Shown: positions 37,046 through 46,611, numbered from the stretch's first letter. The stretch is DNA of 64,000 nt from Sphingomonadales bacterium Ga0077557 (GCA_001464615.1 LNFI01000008.1:216595-280594); one strand, 5' to 3'. Notes: generated by a model from the letters alone, not told the origin. Numbers and translations are program-made.

Positions 37046-38433
37046 CCGATTTCTCGTCCCTGCTACAGCCCGATCTGGGCCAGCCCGCGCGCCTGATCGA
37101 AGTCGTCCACCCCGACGCGTTCGACAATTGGCTGAGTGCGCAACCACCGCGCGTCCGGGCGATGGTGGCGGCGCAAAAGCTGTCGGGCAAGGCCGGCAAT
37201 AAAGCGATCCTGCCCGGCGACGGGCCGGACGATTGGCATGCCTTGCTGGTCTGCGACGAGGTTGAAAGCTCACCCTGGCGGATTGCGTCGCAGGGGGAGA
37301 ATCTGCCCGAAGGAACTTATCGCCTGAAAGACGGCGACGTTGGCGCGGCGGGACTAGGCTGGCTGCTCGCGCAGCACCGGTTCGATCGCTACCGTAAAGA
37401 TGACAAGCCGACCGGCGCGCGCATCCTGCTGACCCGCGATGTCGCGCGAATTGAAGAAACCGTGCGCTTGGCCGGAGCCGTTGCCAAGGTGCGCGACCTG
37501 GTCAACCTCGGCGCGTCCGACCTTGGGCCCGCCGAACTGGAAAAGGAAGCCGAGGCGCTGGCCGCATCCCATGGCGCAACGCTGACAGTCACGCGCGGCG
37601 ATGCGCTCGAGCAGGGCTTTCCGATGATCCACATCGTCGGCCAAGCTGCCACGCGCGCCCGCGCGCCGCGCCTGATTGAGCTTGAATGGGGCGATCCCGC
37701 GCACCCCCGGCTCGCGATCATCGGCAAGGGTGTGTGCTTCGATTCCGGCGGGCTGGACATCAAGCCCTCGTCTGGCATGCGGCTAATGAAGAAAGACATG
37801 GGCGGCGCGGCGCAAGCGCTGGCGCTGGCCGGGCTGATCATGGGCGGCCGGTTGAAAGTGCGGCTCCATCTGCTGATCCCGGCGGTCGAAAATGCGATTG
37901 CGGGCAATGCGTTTCGCCCTGGCGACGTGCTGCCGACCCGGCAGGGCCTGACTGTCGAGAACACCAATACCGATGCCGAAGGGCGGTTGATCCTGGGCGA
38001 CGCGCTCACCCGTGCAGGGGAGGAAAAGCCCGATCTAATTATCGATTTCGCGACGCTGACCGGCGCGGCGCGGGTCGCACTGGGGCCGGACCTGCCAGCC
38101 ACCTTCGCCAATGACGACGCGCTCGCGGCAACCCTGCTCGCTGCCGGTCGCGCGGTGCATGATCCGTTGTGGCAGTTGCCGCTGTGGGACGGCTATGATG
38201 AAATGCTGAAATCCGACATCGCCGATCTGGTCAATGCACCCGATAGCGGCTTTGCGGGGACGATCACCGCTGCACTATTCCTGCGCCGCTTCGTGCCAAA
38301 GGGGACGCCCTGGGTGCATCTCGACACCTTCGCCTGGCGACCAACGGCCAAGCCCGCGCGGCCAAAAGGGGGCGAAGCGCTTGGCCTGCGTGCGGTTTGG
38401 GACATGCTCAAGGGCCGCTATTCCCGATCATAA
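37042..38433 (+). CDS. Leucyl aminopeptidase (M17 family)
   Basis: A 463-residue cytosolic M17 metallo-aminopeptidase that removes N-terminal residues with two metal ions. The C-terminal catalytic domain carries GKGVCFDSGGLDIKPSSGMR with the metal-binding and catalytic Lys/Asp residues, KKDMGGAAQALALA, and the signature NTDAEGRL. The N-terminal ~160 residues form the usual regulatory domain and are less conserved. It overlaps the serine hydrolase gene by 4 nt and converges with the MlaA gene. It is shorter than E. coli PepA (503), as is common for the alphaproteobacterial paralogue. Confidence 0.93.
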   Translation: MTDFSSLLQPDLGQPARLIEVVHPDAFDNWLSAQPPRVRAMVAAQKLSGKAGNKAILPGDGPDDWHALLVCDEVESSPWRIASQGENLPEGTYRLKDGDVGAAGLGWLLAQHRFDRYRKDDKPTGARILLTRDVARIEETVRLAGAVAKVRDLVNLGASDLGPAELEKEAEALAASHGATLTVTRGDALEQGFPMIHIVGQAATRARAPRLIELEWGDPAHPRLAIIGKGVCFDSGGLDIKPSSGMRLMKKDMGGAAQALALAGLIMGGRLKVRLHLLIPAVENAIAGNAFRPGDVLPTRQGLTVENTNTDAEGRLILGDALTRAGEEKPDLIIDFATLTGAARVALGPDLPATFANDDALAATLLAAGRAVHDPLWQLPLWDGYDEMLKSDIADLVNAPDSGFAGTITAALFLRRFVPKGTPWVHLDTFAWRPTAKPARPKGGEALGLRAVWDMLKGRYSRS

Positions 38434-38464
38434 AGCCATAGCCACCCGCCTTTGCCTGCGGCTA

Positions 38465-39466
38465 TTATTTGACCGGTAATGTGGCTGGTATGCTGTCGGC
38501 AGGGGCTGGTGTCGCTTTACGCCGATGCCGCAACCGCAGCAGATCAATTTCTGCTTGGCGCCGCGTGAGATAGTAATCGCGCGTGGCGACATACGGGTCT
38601 GGCGTGTGATCGTGGAGCGCGTGCAACTGTTCGTCAAACTCAGCGCGGGTGTCGAGTTGCCCGACCACACCAACCGGGACGGTAAAGAAGACATTATTGA
38701 ACGGTGTGCCGAACGAGAGCGGCAGCACCAAGCGATCGACGATTGTCCCCGTCAAATCGCGCAGCGTCGTCGGCCCGATCAGCGGCAGGTAGAAAAACGG
38801 ACCTGGTTTAATGCCATAAAAGCCCATCGTATTGGCAAGGCTGTTCACGCGCCGCGGCAACCGAAACGGGCGTCTTTTCGCGATATCAAACACGCCCGCC
38901 ACGCCAACCGTCGAATTGATCACGAAGCGCCCGGCAGTTTCGGCAGCCTTGCCAACCTTTAGCTGCAAAAAATAATTCGCGAAGTTAACCGGTTCACGGA
39001 TATTGCCGATCAGGTTGCGCAATCCACTGCGTAACGGTGACGGCACACGTTCCTGGTATGCCATCGCCGCCGGGCCGATAACGGCCTTATCAACCTCCTG
39101 CGTGATCGCGAATGATCGGGCGTTCAGCCGGGCAAACGGATCACCTCGTGTCCGCTCCCTGGCTTTGACGACAATCTCATTCGGGTCTCGGCTCGGGGTT
39201 GCCGATGACGGGTTCGGCGTTACGGCTTGGATCGACGCCTCAGGGCTGGCTTGCGGCGCAATCGCGCTCGGCGCGACCTCGCTCGGGGGCGTTTGGGCCG
39301 GGAGATTCTGGGTCGATATGACAGGGCCTAGCGGCGCCGGAGCCGCTGGCACCTGGTTCGGGAGGCCTTCGCTGGCAATCGGCGCAGCAATGATCTGTTT
39401 GGAGGAAGCGGGCAGGTCGCTGGTCTGGGCCAGCCCACTCGCAATCAAAATCGCCAGAGTCAGCAA
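38465..39466 (-). CDS. mlaA: MlaA/VacJ family phospholipid-transport protein
   Basis: A 333-residue MlaA-like protein, the outer-membrane component that removes misplaced phospholipids. The core is typical: DPFARLNARSFAITQEVDK, NLIGNIREPVNFANYFLQLK, RFVINSTVGVAGVFDIA, and YLPLIGPTTLRDLTGTIVDR. A Pro/Ala/Ser-rich linker fills residues about 15-95 before it. The start is a TTG giving a short hydrophobic leader (LTLAILIASGLAQ), but no Cys lipobox is visible, so it may be a secreted soluble form or the true start differs. Other mla genes are not in this window. Confidence 0.85.
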   Translation of the reverse strand: MLTLAILIASGLAQTSDLPASSKQIIAAPIASEGLPNQVPAAPAPLGPVISTQNLPAQTPPSEVAPSAIAPQASPEASIQAVTPNPSSATPSRDPNEIVVKARERTRGDPFARLNARSFAITQEVDKAVIGPAAMAYQERVPSPLRSGLRNLIGNIREPVNFANYFLQLKVGKAAETAGRFVINSTVGVAGVFDIAKRRPFRLPRRVNSLANTMGFYGIKPGPFFYLPLIGPTTLRDLTGTIVDRLVLPLSFGTPFNNVFFTVPVGVVGQLDTRAEFDEQLHALHDHTPDPYVATRDYYLTRRQAEIDLLRLRHRRKATPAPADSIPATLPVK

Positions 39467-39540
39467 TGGATTGAGCCTTCGTCCCCTTCGAGCGCCATTA
39501 GCGAGGGCATGACGGGCAGCCGTGATGATCTTCGGTGCCT

Positions 39541-39827
39541 AACAATCGTCAAATCGATCACAGGTAACTCCTATTGCACCAAGATTGGCGCAGTGCTGCC
39601 GACCTCGATTTCGGCGTTTTGAATCCTACACCCCTCACATTAAGATGGAATAGGGGAATAGCAGGCTTTGGCTAGAGGGAGAAAATAGGGCGACGCCCGA
39701 AATTTATATGCCATTTGGCTCAGCATCATTGGGGTGCTGGAGATTGAATATTCGCTAAATCACGGCAAAGAAATGAAACATTTTCAGCTAACGGAGCGCC
39801 GATAGCAGGATGATAGATGGGCTATTC
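39541..39827. other. Noncoding stretch between mlaA and the EcfG promoter
   Basis: About 290 bases less GC-rich than the genes around it. It lacks a credible open frame; I saw no RNA gene, IS remnant or strong hairpin. It contains the mlaA upstream region and precedes the stress-type promoter of the small gene at 39906. Confidence 0.5.
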
Positions 39828-39852
39828 GGAACCCCTACCAAAACGACGCGTT
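39828..39852 (+). promoter_or_regulatory. EcfG (general stress) promoter
   Basis: GGAAC (39828-39832) and CGTT (39849-39852) are separated by 16 bases, an exact fit to the alphaproteobacterial EcfG consensus GGAAC-N16-17-CGTT. It lies 53 nt before a gene for a 48-residue membrane peptide. Expression would depend on the PhyR-NepR-EcfG stress cascade. Confidence 0.75.
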
Positions 39853-39905
39853 ACCCCCGGATAGGCAATGTCGGCTCGTCGTCGGCGTCATGAAAGGCTA
39901 TCCGG

Positions 39906-40052
39906 ATGCTTTGGACAATCGTTCTAATTTTGCTCGTGCTATGGGCGCTCGGCCTTGGCTTTCATGTTGCTGGCGGCTTAATCCACCTGCTGCTTGTGAT
40001 CGCTGCAGTGGTCATTGTCGTGCGACTGGTGAGCGGTCGCCGGGCCATTTAG
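39906..40052 (+). CDS. 48-residue lmo0937-type membrane peptide
   Basis: A very short gene encoding a double-helix hydrophobic peptide: MLWTIVLILLVLWALGLGF, then HVAGGLIHLLLVIAAVVIVV and the basic end RLVSGRRAI. This is the compact lmo0937/DUF5670 family pattern, with the central GFHVAGGLIHLLLV turn. GAAAGG lies 8 nt before the ATG. An EcfG promoter is directly upstream, so it is a probable general-stress protein of the inner membrane. Its 3' end overlaps the end of the convergent tpiA gene by 41 nt. Mechanism unknown. Confidence 0.8.
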   Translation: MLWTIVLILLVLWALGLGFHVAGGLIHLLLVIAAVVIVVRLVSGRRAI

Positions 40053-40809
40053 CCGCCTGGCCAGCGCTGATTGCCGCCGCTGCAGCGATGATCGGCAAGA
40101 AGCTACCCGCTGTCAGGCTCGCCCCGCCGACCAGTGCCCCATCGACATTATCGGTCATGAGCAAATCAGCGGCGTTATTGGGCGTGACCGATCCACCATA
40201 CAGGATGCGGACAGCCGATGCCCGCTGCCCAATGGCGGTGGCAAGCGTTGCCCGAATGGTCGCATGCATGGCGGCAACATCGCCAACGCTAGCGACCCGG
40301 CCGGTGCCGATCGCCCAGACCGGCTCATAGGCAATCGATAGCCAGGCCCCATCGAACGCTTCCGGCAAAGAGCCAATGAGCTGGGCGGTCACTACTGCCT
40401 CTGCCCTGCCCGCTTCGCGCTGGGCCAATGTTTCGCCGACGCACAAAATGATCGACAAACCCTGCTCATGCCCTCGCGCCGCCTTGGCGCGAACATCGGC
40501 ATCGGTTTCGCCTTGATCGGCACGCCGTTCACTATGGCCGACAATCGTGAAGCGCGCGCCCGCTTCACGGACCATTGCCGCCGATAGACAGCCGGTATGC
40601 GGGCCCGAGGCCGCGCCATGCACATCCTGCGCGCCGACCATCAGACCCGGCGCCCTTGCCACTGCCGTTGCGATCAGCGTCGCCGGCACGGCCATTGCGA
40701 CATCGACCGTCGGTGTGCGAGACGCCGCACTGGCAATCGCATCAAGCTCCACCAGCGCGGCCAATGATCCATTCATCTTCCAATTGCCGGCCACCAGCTT
40801 GCGTCGCAT
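40012..40809 (-). CDS. tpiA: Triose-phosphate isomerase
   Basis: A 265-residue TIM-barrel enzyme interconverting dihydroxyacetone phosphate and glyceraldehyde 3-phosphate. The start MRRKLVAGNWKMNG at 40809 is canonical and has GGGTGG upstream. Catalytic Lys is in GNWKMNG, His in VGHSERR, and Glu in AYEPVWAIGTG. The phosphate-binding loop is ILYGGSV. The C-terminal ~20 residues (QAAKWPGDRSPVARQ) extend past the usual end and overlap the small stress gene on the other strand. It is divergent from the ppiD-trpE operon. Confidence 0.95.
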   Translation of the reverse strand: MRRKLVAGNWKMNGSLAALVELDAIASAASRTPTVDVAMAVPATLIATAVARAPGLMVGAQDVHGAASGPHTGCLSAAMVREAGARFTIVGHSERRADQGETDADVRAKAARGHEQGLSIILCVGETLAQREAGRAEAVVTAQLIGSLPEAFDGAWLSIAYEPVWAIGTGRVASVGDVAAMHATIRATLATAIGQRASAVRILYGGSVTPNNAADLLMTDNVDGALVGGASLTAGSFLPIIAAAAAISAGQAAKWPGDRSPVARQ

Positions 40810-40933
40810 TTCCACCCCTTTTTGGCTCTGCCGCCTGTCGATAGCGCGCTCCACGGCGCACACAAGCTTGAAGCCGCCAGCAACGCTGCGTAAAGCGATG
40901 CCAAATCACCCGCAGGATCGGTCTCCCCCACGC

Positions 40934-42871
40934 ATGCTTAGCTTTATTCGCTCGATCATCAATTCGCGGACGGGGATTGTCGTCACCTTCATTTTCCTCG
41001 GCCTGATCGCGCTGGCCTTCGCCGTCAGCGATATCACTGGCGTTGCGGGCAATGGCAGCGCGACGAGCGGGACCAGCATTGCAAAGATTGGCAAGGTCGA
41101 TGTGGGCGAAGCCGAACTGCGGCGCCGGACCCGGGATGAAATGGAAACGTTCCGGCAGCGCCAGCCGACGCTGGATATGGTGCAATTCGTCAATGGTGGC
41201 GGCTTTGAAAGCACGTTGGAACGGCTGATTGGCTCGCTGGCCCTGTCGCAGTTCGGCGAAAAGGTCGGGATGGTCGTCAGCAAAAGATCGATCGATGGTC
41301 AGATTGCCAGTGTGCCTGATCTGCAGGAAGTGGACGGCAAGTTCAGCCAGAAAAAATATCAGCAACTGCTGGCGCAGCGCCAGATTACCGATGCGCAGAT
41401 CCGATCCGACATTGCCCGCAGCACGATCAGCCAGCAACTGACCGTCCCGACCGAAGGCGCAAGCCAGGTGCCATTTGATCTTGCTGCGCCCTATGCCGCG
41501 TTGCTGCTCGAAAAGCGCGCTGGCGTGGTCGGCTTTGTGCCAACCACGGCGGTTGGCGCTGGTGCGCCGCCCACAGAGGCTGAAATTGCCACCTATTTCA
41601 AGCGCAACGCCGCCCGCTACACCATCCCAGAACGGCGGGCGATCCGCTATGCGCTGATTACCCCGGCGATGGTCAAAGCAGCGGCGACGCCGACCGAAGC
41701 AGAGATCGCGGCGGCCTATAAGGCGCAAGCCGGGCGCTTTGCGGCAACCGAGAAGCGATCGCTTTCGCAGGTCGTCATTGGGGATCGGGCCGCTGCTGAT
41801 GCCCTGGTTGCCAAGATCAAATCAGGCACCGGGATCGACGTCGCAGCCAAGGGAGCAGGACTTCAGGCAGCAAAGCTGACGGGAATCGAAAAGCTGGCCT
41901 ATAGCGCACAAACGACCACAGAAATTGCCTCCGCTGTGTTTGCCGCCGCGCGCGGCAGCGTGGTCGGGCCAATCAAATCTGCCTTTGGCTGGACGATCAT
42001 TCGGGTCGATTCGGTTGATCAGGTCGCTGCCAAAACGCTCGATCAAGCGCGCGCTGATCTCACCCGCGAATTGGGCGCCGATAAGCTCACCAAGGCGCTT
42101 GGTGCGCTGCATGACAAGATCGACGATTCGATTGGGGACAATTCGACTTTTGCCGAAATTGTTGCAGACCAAAAGCTGCAGCCCGTTACCACAGTGCCGG
42201 TGATCGCGGATGGCCGCGACCCCGACAACGGCTCCGTCCTCCCAGATCCTCAGCTTGCGCAGGTCTGGATCGCTGGGTTCGCCGCCGAACAAGGCGATGA
42301 TCCGCAATTGGTGCCGGTGGGCCAGGATGGCAGCTTCGCGCTCGTTTCGCTCGATCGGATCGTCCCTAGCGCGCCACCCCCGATCGCCAAGATCGCTGAT
42401 CTGGTGAAGCGCGATTTCACGATTGATCGCGCCCGCCGCGCCGCGCGCACGATCGCCGCGGAAATCGTCGCCAAAGCCAATAAGGGGATCACGCTGTCTG
42501 ATGCCGTCGCCCAAGCGTCGGCCAAGCTGCCCGCTGTTCGCCCGATCGCTGCGTCGCGCGCGCAGCTCGCTGCCAATCCAAAGGGTGCCCCGCCGCCCCT
42601 GGTGCTGTTGTTCAGCATGGCTCCCAAAACCGCCAAACTGCTCGAAGCCCCTGAACGGGCAGGCTATTATGTCATCTATCTCGGGCAGATCGAACGGAGC
42701 GCCGCCTCCAACAATCCCCGACTCATTCAGGCGATGCGTGGGGACCTGAGCAAGGTCATCGGCCGCGAATATATCGGCCAGTTCGTCCAAGCTGTGCGTC
42801 GCGACGTCGGCGTGAAGAAGAATGATGCGTTGATTGCCCAGACCCGCAAGGACCTGGCGGGCGAGCGCTGA
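40934..42871 (+). CDS. ppiD: Membrane-anchored peptidyl-prolyl isomerase (PpiD/SurA-N type)
   Basis: A 645-residue periplasmic folding factor. One N-terminal membrane helix (about residues 13-32, TGIVVTFIFLGLIALAF) anchors it. A SurA_N-like helical domain follows (about 45-170), then a parvulin-type region near 240-370 with RSLSQVVIGDRAAADALVAK and SAFGWTIIRVD, and a C-terminal helical domain. Parvulin residues are degenerate, as in other PpiD proteins, so chaperone activity may dominate. I chose the ATG at 40934 (MLSFIRSI); an upstream in-frame ATG at 40898 is possible. It runs 8 nt before trpE on the same strand. Confidence 0.9.
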   Translation: MLSFIRSIINSRTGIVVTFIFLGLIALAFAVSDITGVAGNGSATSGTSIAKIGKVDVGEAELRRRTRDEMETFRQRQPTLDMVQFVNGGGFESTLERLIGSLALSQFGEKVGMVVSKRSIDGQIASVPDLQEVDGKFSQKKYQQLLAQRQITDAQIRSDIARSTISQQLTVPTEGASQVPFDLAAPYAALLLEKRAGVVGFVPTTAVGAGAPPTEAEIATYFKRNAARYTIPERRAIRYALITPAMVKAAATPTEAEIAAAYKAQAGRFAATEKRSLSQVVIGDRAAADALVAKIKSGTGIDVAAKGAGLQAAKLTGIEKLAYSAQTTTEIASAVFAAARGSVVGPIKSAFGWTIIRVDSVDQVAAKTLDQARADLTRELGADKLTKALGALHDKIDDSIGDNSTFAEIVADQKLQPVTTVPVIADGRDPDNGSVLPDPQLAQVWIAGFAAEQGDDPQLVPVGQDGSFALVSLDRIVPSAPPPIAKIADLVKRDFTIDRARRAARTIAAEIVAKANKGITLSDAVAQASAKLPAVRPIAASRAQLAANPKGAPPPLVLLFSMAPKTAKLLEAPERAGYYVIYLGQIERSAASNNPRLIQAMRGDLSKVIGREYIGQFVQAVRRDVGVKKNDALIAQTRKDLAGER

Positions 42872-42879
42872 GCGAGCTG

Positions 42880-44400
42880 ATGTACGCGGGATCGGCTATC
42901 GAGGGGACTGACGCTGCGCGCTTGGCGCTGGCGGCCGGGCGTCCTACTTTGCTGTGGCAACGCCAGATTGCCGATACCGAAACGCCCGTGGCGGCAGCGC
43001 TAAAGCTGATCGAGCCCGGGCGTGGCGATTTTGTGCTCGAATCGGTTGAGGGCGGCGCGGTGCGCGGGCGCCACAGCCTGGTCGGGCTCGCGCCCGATCT
43101 TGTGTTCCGCGCCCATGGCGCCGCCGCCGCGATTAACCCGCACTGGCAAACCGATCGCGCGGCTTTTGTGCCATGCGAACAGCCCACGCTCGATGCCCTG
43201 CGTGCGCTTGTCGCCAGTTGCCTGATGGACGTGCCCGATGCGCTGCCGCGCGCTTTGGCCTGCCTGGTGGGGTATTTCGGCTATGAAACGGTCGGGCTCG
43301 TCGAAAAACTCGATCGCCCCGCCACTAACGCACTTGATCTGCCGGACATGATGTTCGTGCGCCCCACCGTCATTCTGATCTTTGATCGGCTGACGGATGC
43401 CCTGTTCATCGTTGCGCCGGTCTGGCCCGATCCTGCACGGCACGGCGATGCCCTGATCGAGGCGGCAGCCGAGCGGATCGACGACATCGCCGCTAAACTG
43501 GCAACCGCGTCCCTGCCGGCACCCATCCGTGCCGAGCCGAGCGACGTCACGCTTCAGCCGGTTCTGCCGCCGGGGCGCTATGCCGAAATGGTTGCGGCAG
43601 CGAAGGACTATATTGTGGCAGGTGATATCTTTCAGGTGGTGCTTGCCCAGCGTTTCACTCTTCCCTTCACCCTGCCCGCTTTTGAACTTTACCGGGCATT
43701 GCGGCGAATCAACCCCTCGCCCTTCCTCTATCATCTCGATTTACCGGGCTTCTCGCTGACGGGATCGAGCCCGGAGATATTGGTGCGGGTGCGCGATGGC
43801 GAGATCACCATTCGCCCAATCGCCGGCACACGGCCGCGCGGGCGGACAGCGGCAGAGGATGAAGCCAATCGCGCCAGCCTGCTTGCTGACCCGAAGGAAC
43901 GCGCCGAACATCTGATGCTGCTCGATCTTGGCCGCAACGATACTGGTCGCGTCGCTGCGGCAGGCAGCGTCCAGGTCACTGATAGCTATACCGTCGAATT
44001 TTATAGCCATGTCATGCATATCGTCTCCAACGTGGTGGGGCGGTTGGAAGATAAACATGACGCGATCGATGCCCTGTTTGCCGGCTTTCCCGCGGGCACG
44101 GTATCGGGCGCACCCAAAGTTCGCGCCTGCCAGATCATCGCCGAACTCGAATCCGAAGTGCGCGGGGCCTATGCCGGGGGCGTTGGCTATTTTTCGCCCG
44201 ACGGATCTATGGACAGCTGCATCGTTCTGCGCACGGCGATTGTGAAGGACGGAACGATGCATGTGCAGGCCGGTGCCGGCATCGTTGCAGACAGCGACCC
44301 CACTTATGAGCAGCGCGAATGCGAGGCGAAGGCCGGCGCGCTATTGGCTGCAGCGCGCGAAGCGATCAGCCAGGCGGGCAGTGCCCGGTTCGGGCAATAG
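42880..44400 (+). CDS. trpE: Anthranilate synthase component I
   Basis: A 506-residue TrpE that converts chorismate to anthranilate with ammonia from TrpG. The N-terminal domain includes VLESVEGGAVRGRHSLVG, the tryptophan feedback-binding region. The catalytic chorismate-binding domain carries FSLTGSSPEILVRV, TIRPIAGTRPRGRT, LLDLGRNDTGRVA and GTVSGAPKVRA. It starts 8 nt after ppiD, so it is expressed from that operon with no room for a trp leader or attenuator. trpG lies 634 nt downstream, beyond an opposite-strand gene. Confidence 0.96.
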   Translation: MYAGSAIEGTDAARLALAAGRPTLLWQRQIADTETPVAAALKLIEPGRGDFVLESVEGGAVRGRHSLVGLAPDLVFRAHGAAAAINPHWQTDRAAFVPCEQPTLDALRALVASCLMDVPDALPRALACLVGYFGYETVGLVEKLDRPATNALDLPDMMFVRPTVILIFDRLTDALFIVAPVWPDPARHGDALIEAAAERIDDIAAKLATASLPAPIRAEPSDVTLQPVLPPGRYAEMVAAAKDYIVAGDIFQVVLAQRFTLPFTLPAFELYRALRRINPSPFLYHLDLPGFSLTGSSPEILVRVRDGEITIRPIAGTRPRGRTAAEDEANRASLLADPKERAEHLMLLDLGRNDTGRVAAAGSVQVTDSYTVEFYSHVMHIVSNVVGRLEDKHDAIDALFAGFPAGTVSGAPKVRACQIIAELESEVRGAYAGGVGYFSPDGSMDSCIVLRTAIVKDGTMHVQAGAGIVADSDPTYEQRECEAKAGALLAAAREAISQAGSARFGQ

Positions 44401-44469
44401 CTGGGCACTCGAGCCAATAATCGTTCTGAATTTGGCCAATTATCGGGCTGATTTGTGCTGAGCGACCGA

Positions 44470-44856
44470 TTATTTTGGCGCGCGCCGCTCTGCCCGCCAG
44501 CGATCGAGCAACTGTTGGGTGCACCCGCTTTGGCCACCCGTGCCCGATGGCGAGCAGGTATTGGGCAGGCCGCCCCCTTCGCGCCCCGCCTCGTCCAATC
44601 CTTCAACCCGGTTTGCCCAGGGTTGATTGGCAGCGGTTGGCACGCTTTGGCGTAATGCCTTGGGGATTCGATAGGGTTCCTCAAGGGTATTGCAGACGAC
44701 GATTTCGCCATCCGTCGATGGCGGACATTGCTCCCCGGGCGTCAAGGTAACGCTGCGGATTTTTGCGGGCGGCTTGCCGGTTTCTGGCGCATCCTGCGCA
44801 AAAGAAGTGGTTGCCGACAGCACCATCAGCGTGCCGATGACGAACGAACGAACCAT
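44470..44856 (-). CDS. Secreted hypothetical protein between trpE and trpG
   Basis: A 128-residue protein with a signal peptide (VRSFVIGTLMVLSATTSFA, then AQ). The mature part has four Cys (GEQCPPSTDGEIVVCN and LPNTCSPSGTGGQSGCTQ) that could form two disulphides. Sphingomonad genomes often carry such small Cys-containing secreted proteins, but I can name no family. The ATG at 44856 has GGGAGTGAGT just upstream and gives the clean signal peptide. It is on the opposite strand to the trp genes, splitting trpE from trpG. Confidence 0.65.
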   Translation of the reverse strand: MVRSFVIGTLMVLSATTSFAQDAPETGKPPAKIRSVTLTPGEQCPPSTDGEIVVCNTLEEPYRIPKALRQSVPTAANQPWANRVEGLDEAGREGGGLPNTCSPSGTGGQSGCTQQLLDRWRAERRAPK

Positions 44857-45034
44857 GATACTCACTCCCACACCGATGATCCGCACGCCGCAGCGACGCC
44901 CAAATCCTACAGCAGCCATGCCGGAAGTCCAGTGACTTGCAGCAAGCTGGGCGGCTTAGAATCGCGAAATGATCGCCCGCGATTATCGGGTCGCCCGGTT
45001 GCGCTTGAGAGCGCATCGACTACAAGCGCGCCGC

Positions 45035-45619
45035 ATGATCCTCGTTATCGACAATTATGATAGTTTTACCTGGAACCTCGTCCATTATCTGATGGAGTTG
45101 GGGACAGAAGTGCGCGTCGTCCGTAATGATGCGCTGACAGCTGCTGAAGCGATGGCCAGCAATGCCCATGGTTTTCTAATCTCGCCCGGCCCCAAAACGC
45201 CGACCGAGGCCGGGATATCGCTCGATCTGGTCGCCGCCTGCGCCGCTTCGGGAAAGCCATTGCTTGGCGTTTGCCTGGGCCATCAGGCGATTGGGCAGCA
45301 TTTTGGCGGCCAGGTGGTGCGCGGCGGCCTGATGCATGGAAAGACGTCACCAGTATCGCATGACGGCACTGGACTGTTCGCTGGCCTGCCCTCCCCCTTC
45401 ACGGCCACCCGCTATCACTCGCTGATCGTTCAGGACATACCGAGCGACTTGATCGTCAATGCGACCGCCGACGACGGATCGGTGATGGGCTTTCGGCATG
45501 CATCGTTGCCGATCCACGGCGTCCAGTTCCACCCGGAGAGCATCGCCACCGAACACGGCCACGCCATGCTCGCCAACTTTATGGCGCTCGCCGGCCTCAC
45601 GCCCGGCGTATCGGCGTGA
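45035..45619 (+). CDS. trpG: Anthranilate synthase component II (glutamine amidotransferase)
   Basis: A 194-residue class-I amidotransferase that supplies ammonia to TrpE. The start [18 protein letters not shown] is canonical. The nucleophile is Cys80 in [17 protein letters not shown] and the His/Glu pair is in VQFHPES. It may also serve PabB, as many alphaproteobacteria share one subunit. The stop overlaps the trpD GTG by 4 nt, beginning a coupled trpG-trpD-trpC-moaC operon. Its own promoter should lie in the 178 bases between it and the divergent secreted-protein gene. Confidence 0.95.
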   Translation: MILVIDNYDSFTWNLVHYLMELGTEVRVVRNDALTAAEAMASNAHGFLISPGPKTPTEAGISLDLVAACAASGKPLLGVCLGHQAIGQHFGGQVVRGGLMHGKTSPVSHDGTGLFAGLPSPFTATRYHSLIVQDIPSDLIVNATADDGSVMGFRHASLPIHGVQFHPESIATEHGHAMLANFMALAGLTPGVSA

Positions 45620-46611
45620 CGACCATGGTTCGATTGCCGGACACAAGCGTGCCGCTCTCGGCAGACGCGGCGGCGCAGGCGTTTGCGGATATCCTTGATG
45701 CGCGCACCACTGAGCAGGCAATTGCGGATTTCCTGATCGGCCTCAGCCAGCGCGGCGAGACCAGTACTGAGATTGCCGAGGCCGCACGGGCACTCCGCGC
45801 GCGGCTGATCCCGATCGAAGCCCCGACCGGCGCGATCGATGTCTGTGGCACGGGCGGCGACGGACACCACACGCTCAACGTCTCGACAGCCGTCTCCCTG
45901 ATTGTCGCGGCAGCCGGGGTGCCGGTTGCCAAACATGGCAATCGCGCAGCCTCCAGCAAGGCCGGCGCAGCCGATACGCTCGAGGCCCTTGGCCTTGATA
46001 TGGCCCGGGCGGGCACGCTCGCCGAGGCAAGCCTGCGCGACCTGGGCATCGCTTTTCTGTTCGCCGCCAACCATCACCCAGCGATGAAGCGGATTACGCC
46101 CATTCGCCGCAAGATTGGCACGCGAACCATCTTCAATCTGATGGGGCCGCTGGCAAATCCAGCCCGAGTCACGCGCCAGCTGATCGGTATCGCCAGGCCA
46201 GATTATGCACCGGTCTATGCCGATGCGCTCGCTCAGCTCGGCACCGAGGCAGCGCTGGTTGTATCCGGCGAAGAGGGGCTCGACGAGCTGTCTGGCGCTG
46301 GGCCAAGCATTGTTGTCAGTGTCGGTGATATCAGGCTGCCATCCACCGTCGCGCCCGAGGATGGCGGCCTGGCTCGCCAGCCTATTGCGGCATTGCGCGG
46401 CGGGGACCCCGCCTATAACGCCGCGGCCCTGCGTCGGCTTCTGCTTGGCGAGACGGGGGCGTACCGGGATGCCGTATTGCTCAACGCGGCTGCAGCGTTG
46501 ATGCTGGCCGGACGCGCTGCATCGCTCACTGACGGGGTAGAAGAAGCTGGCGAAGTGCTCGACAACGGACTTGCCAGCGCGCTGCTGGATTGCTGGATCG
46601 CCTATTCATGA
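45616..46611 (+). CDS. trpD: Anthranilate phosphoribosyltransferase
   Basis: A 331-residue TrpD that joins anthranilate to PRPP. The PRPP-binding GTGGDG sits in [15 protein letters not shown], followed by [14 protein letters not shown], and the later [11 protein letters not shown] motif. The start is a GTG overlapping the trpG stop by 4 nt; an ATG three codons in is an alternative. The 3' end overlaps trpC by 4 nt. All catalytic motifs are intact. Confidence 0.95.
   Translation: MTTMVRLPDTSVPLSADAAAQAFADILDARTTEQAIADFLIGLSQRGETSTEIAEAARALRARLIPIEAPTGAIDVCGTGGDGHHTLNVSTAVSLIVAAAGVPVAKHGNRAASSKAGAADTLEALGLDMARAGTLAEASLRDLGIAFLFAANHHPAMKRITPIRRKIGTRTIFNLMGPLANPARVTRQLIGIARPDYAPVYADALAQLGTEAALVVSGEEGLDELSGAGPSIVVSVGDIRLPSTVAPEDGGLARQPIAALRGGDPAYNAAALRRLLLGETGAYRDAVLLNAAAALMLAGRAASLTDGVEEAGEVLDNGLASALLDCWIAYS

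Noticed and set aside
38438..38456. Possible terminator between the aminopeptidase and mlaA genes
   Set aside because: Only a six-base outer stem (ATAGCC/GGCTAT) could be found with a large loop; too weak to list.
44401..44469. Possible attenuator or terminator after trpE formed by AATAATCG and CGATTATT
   Set aside because: The arms are about 40 nt apart and short; no U-run or leader peptide with Trp codons is present.
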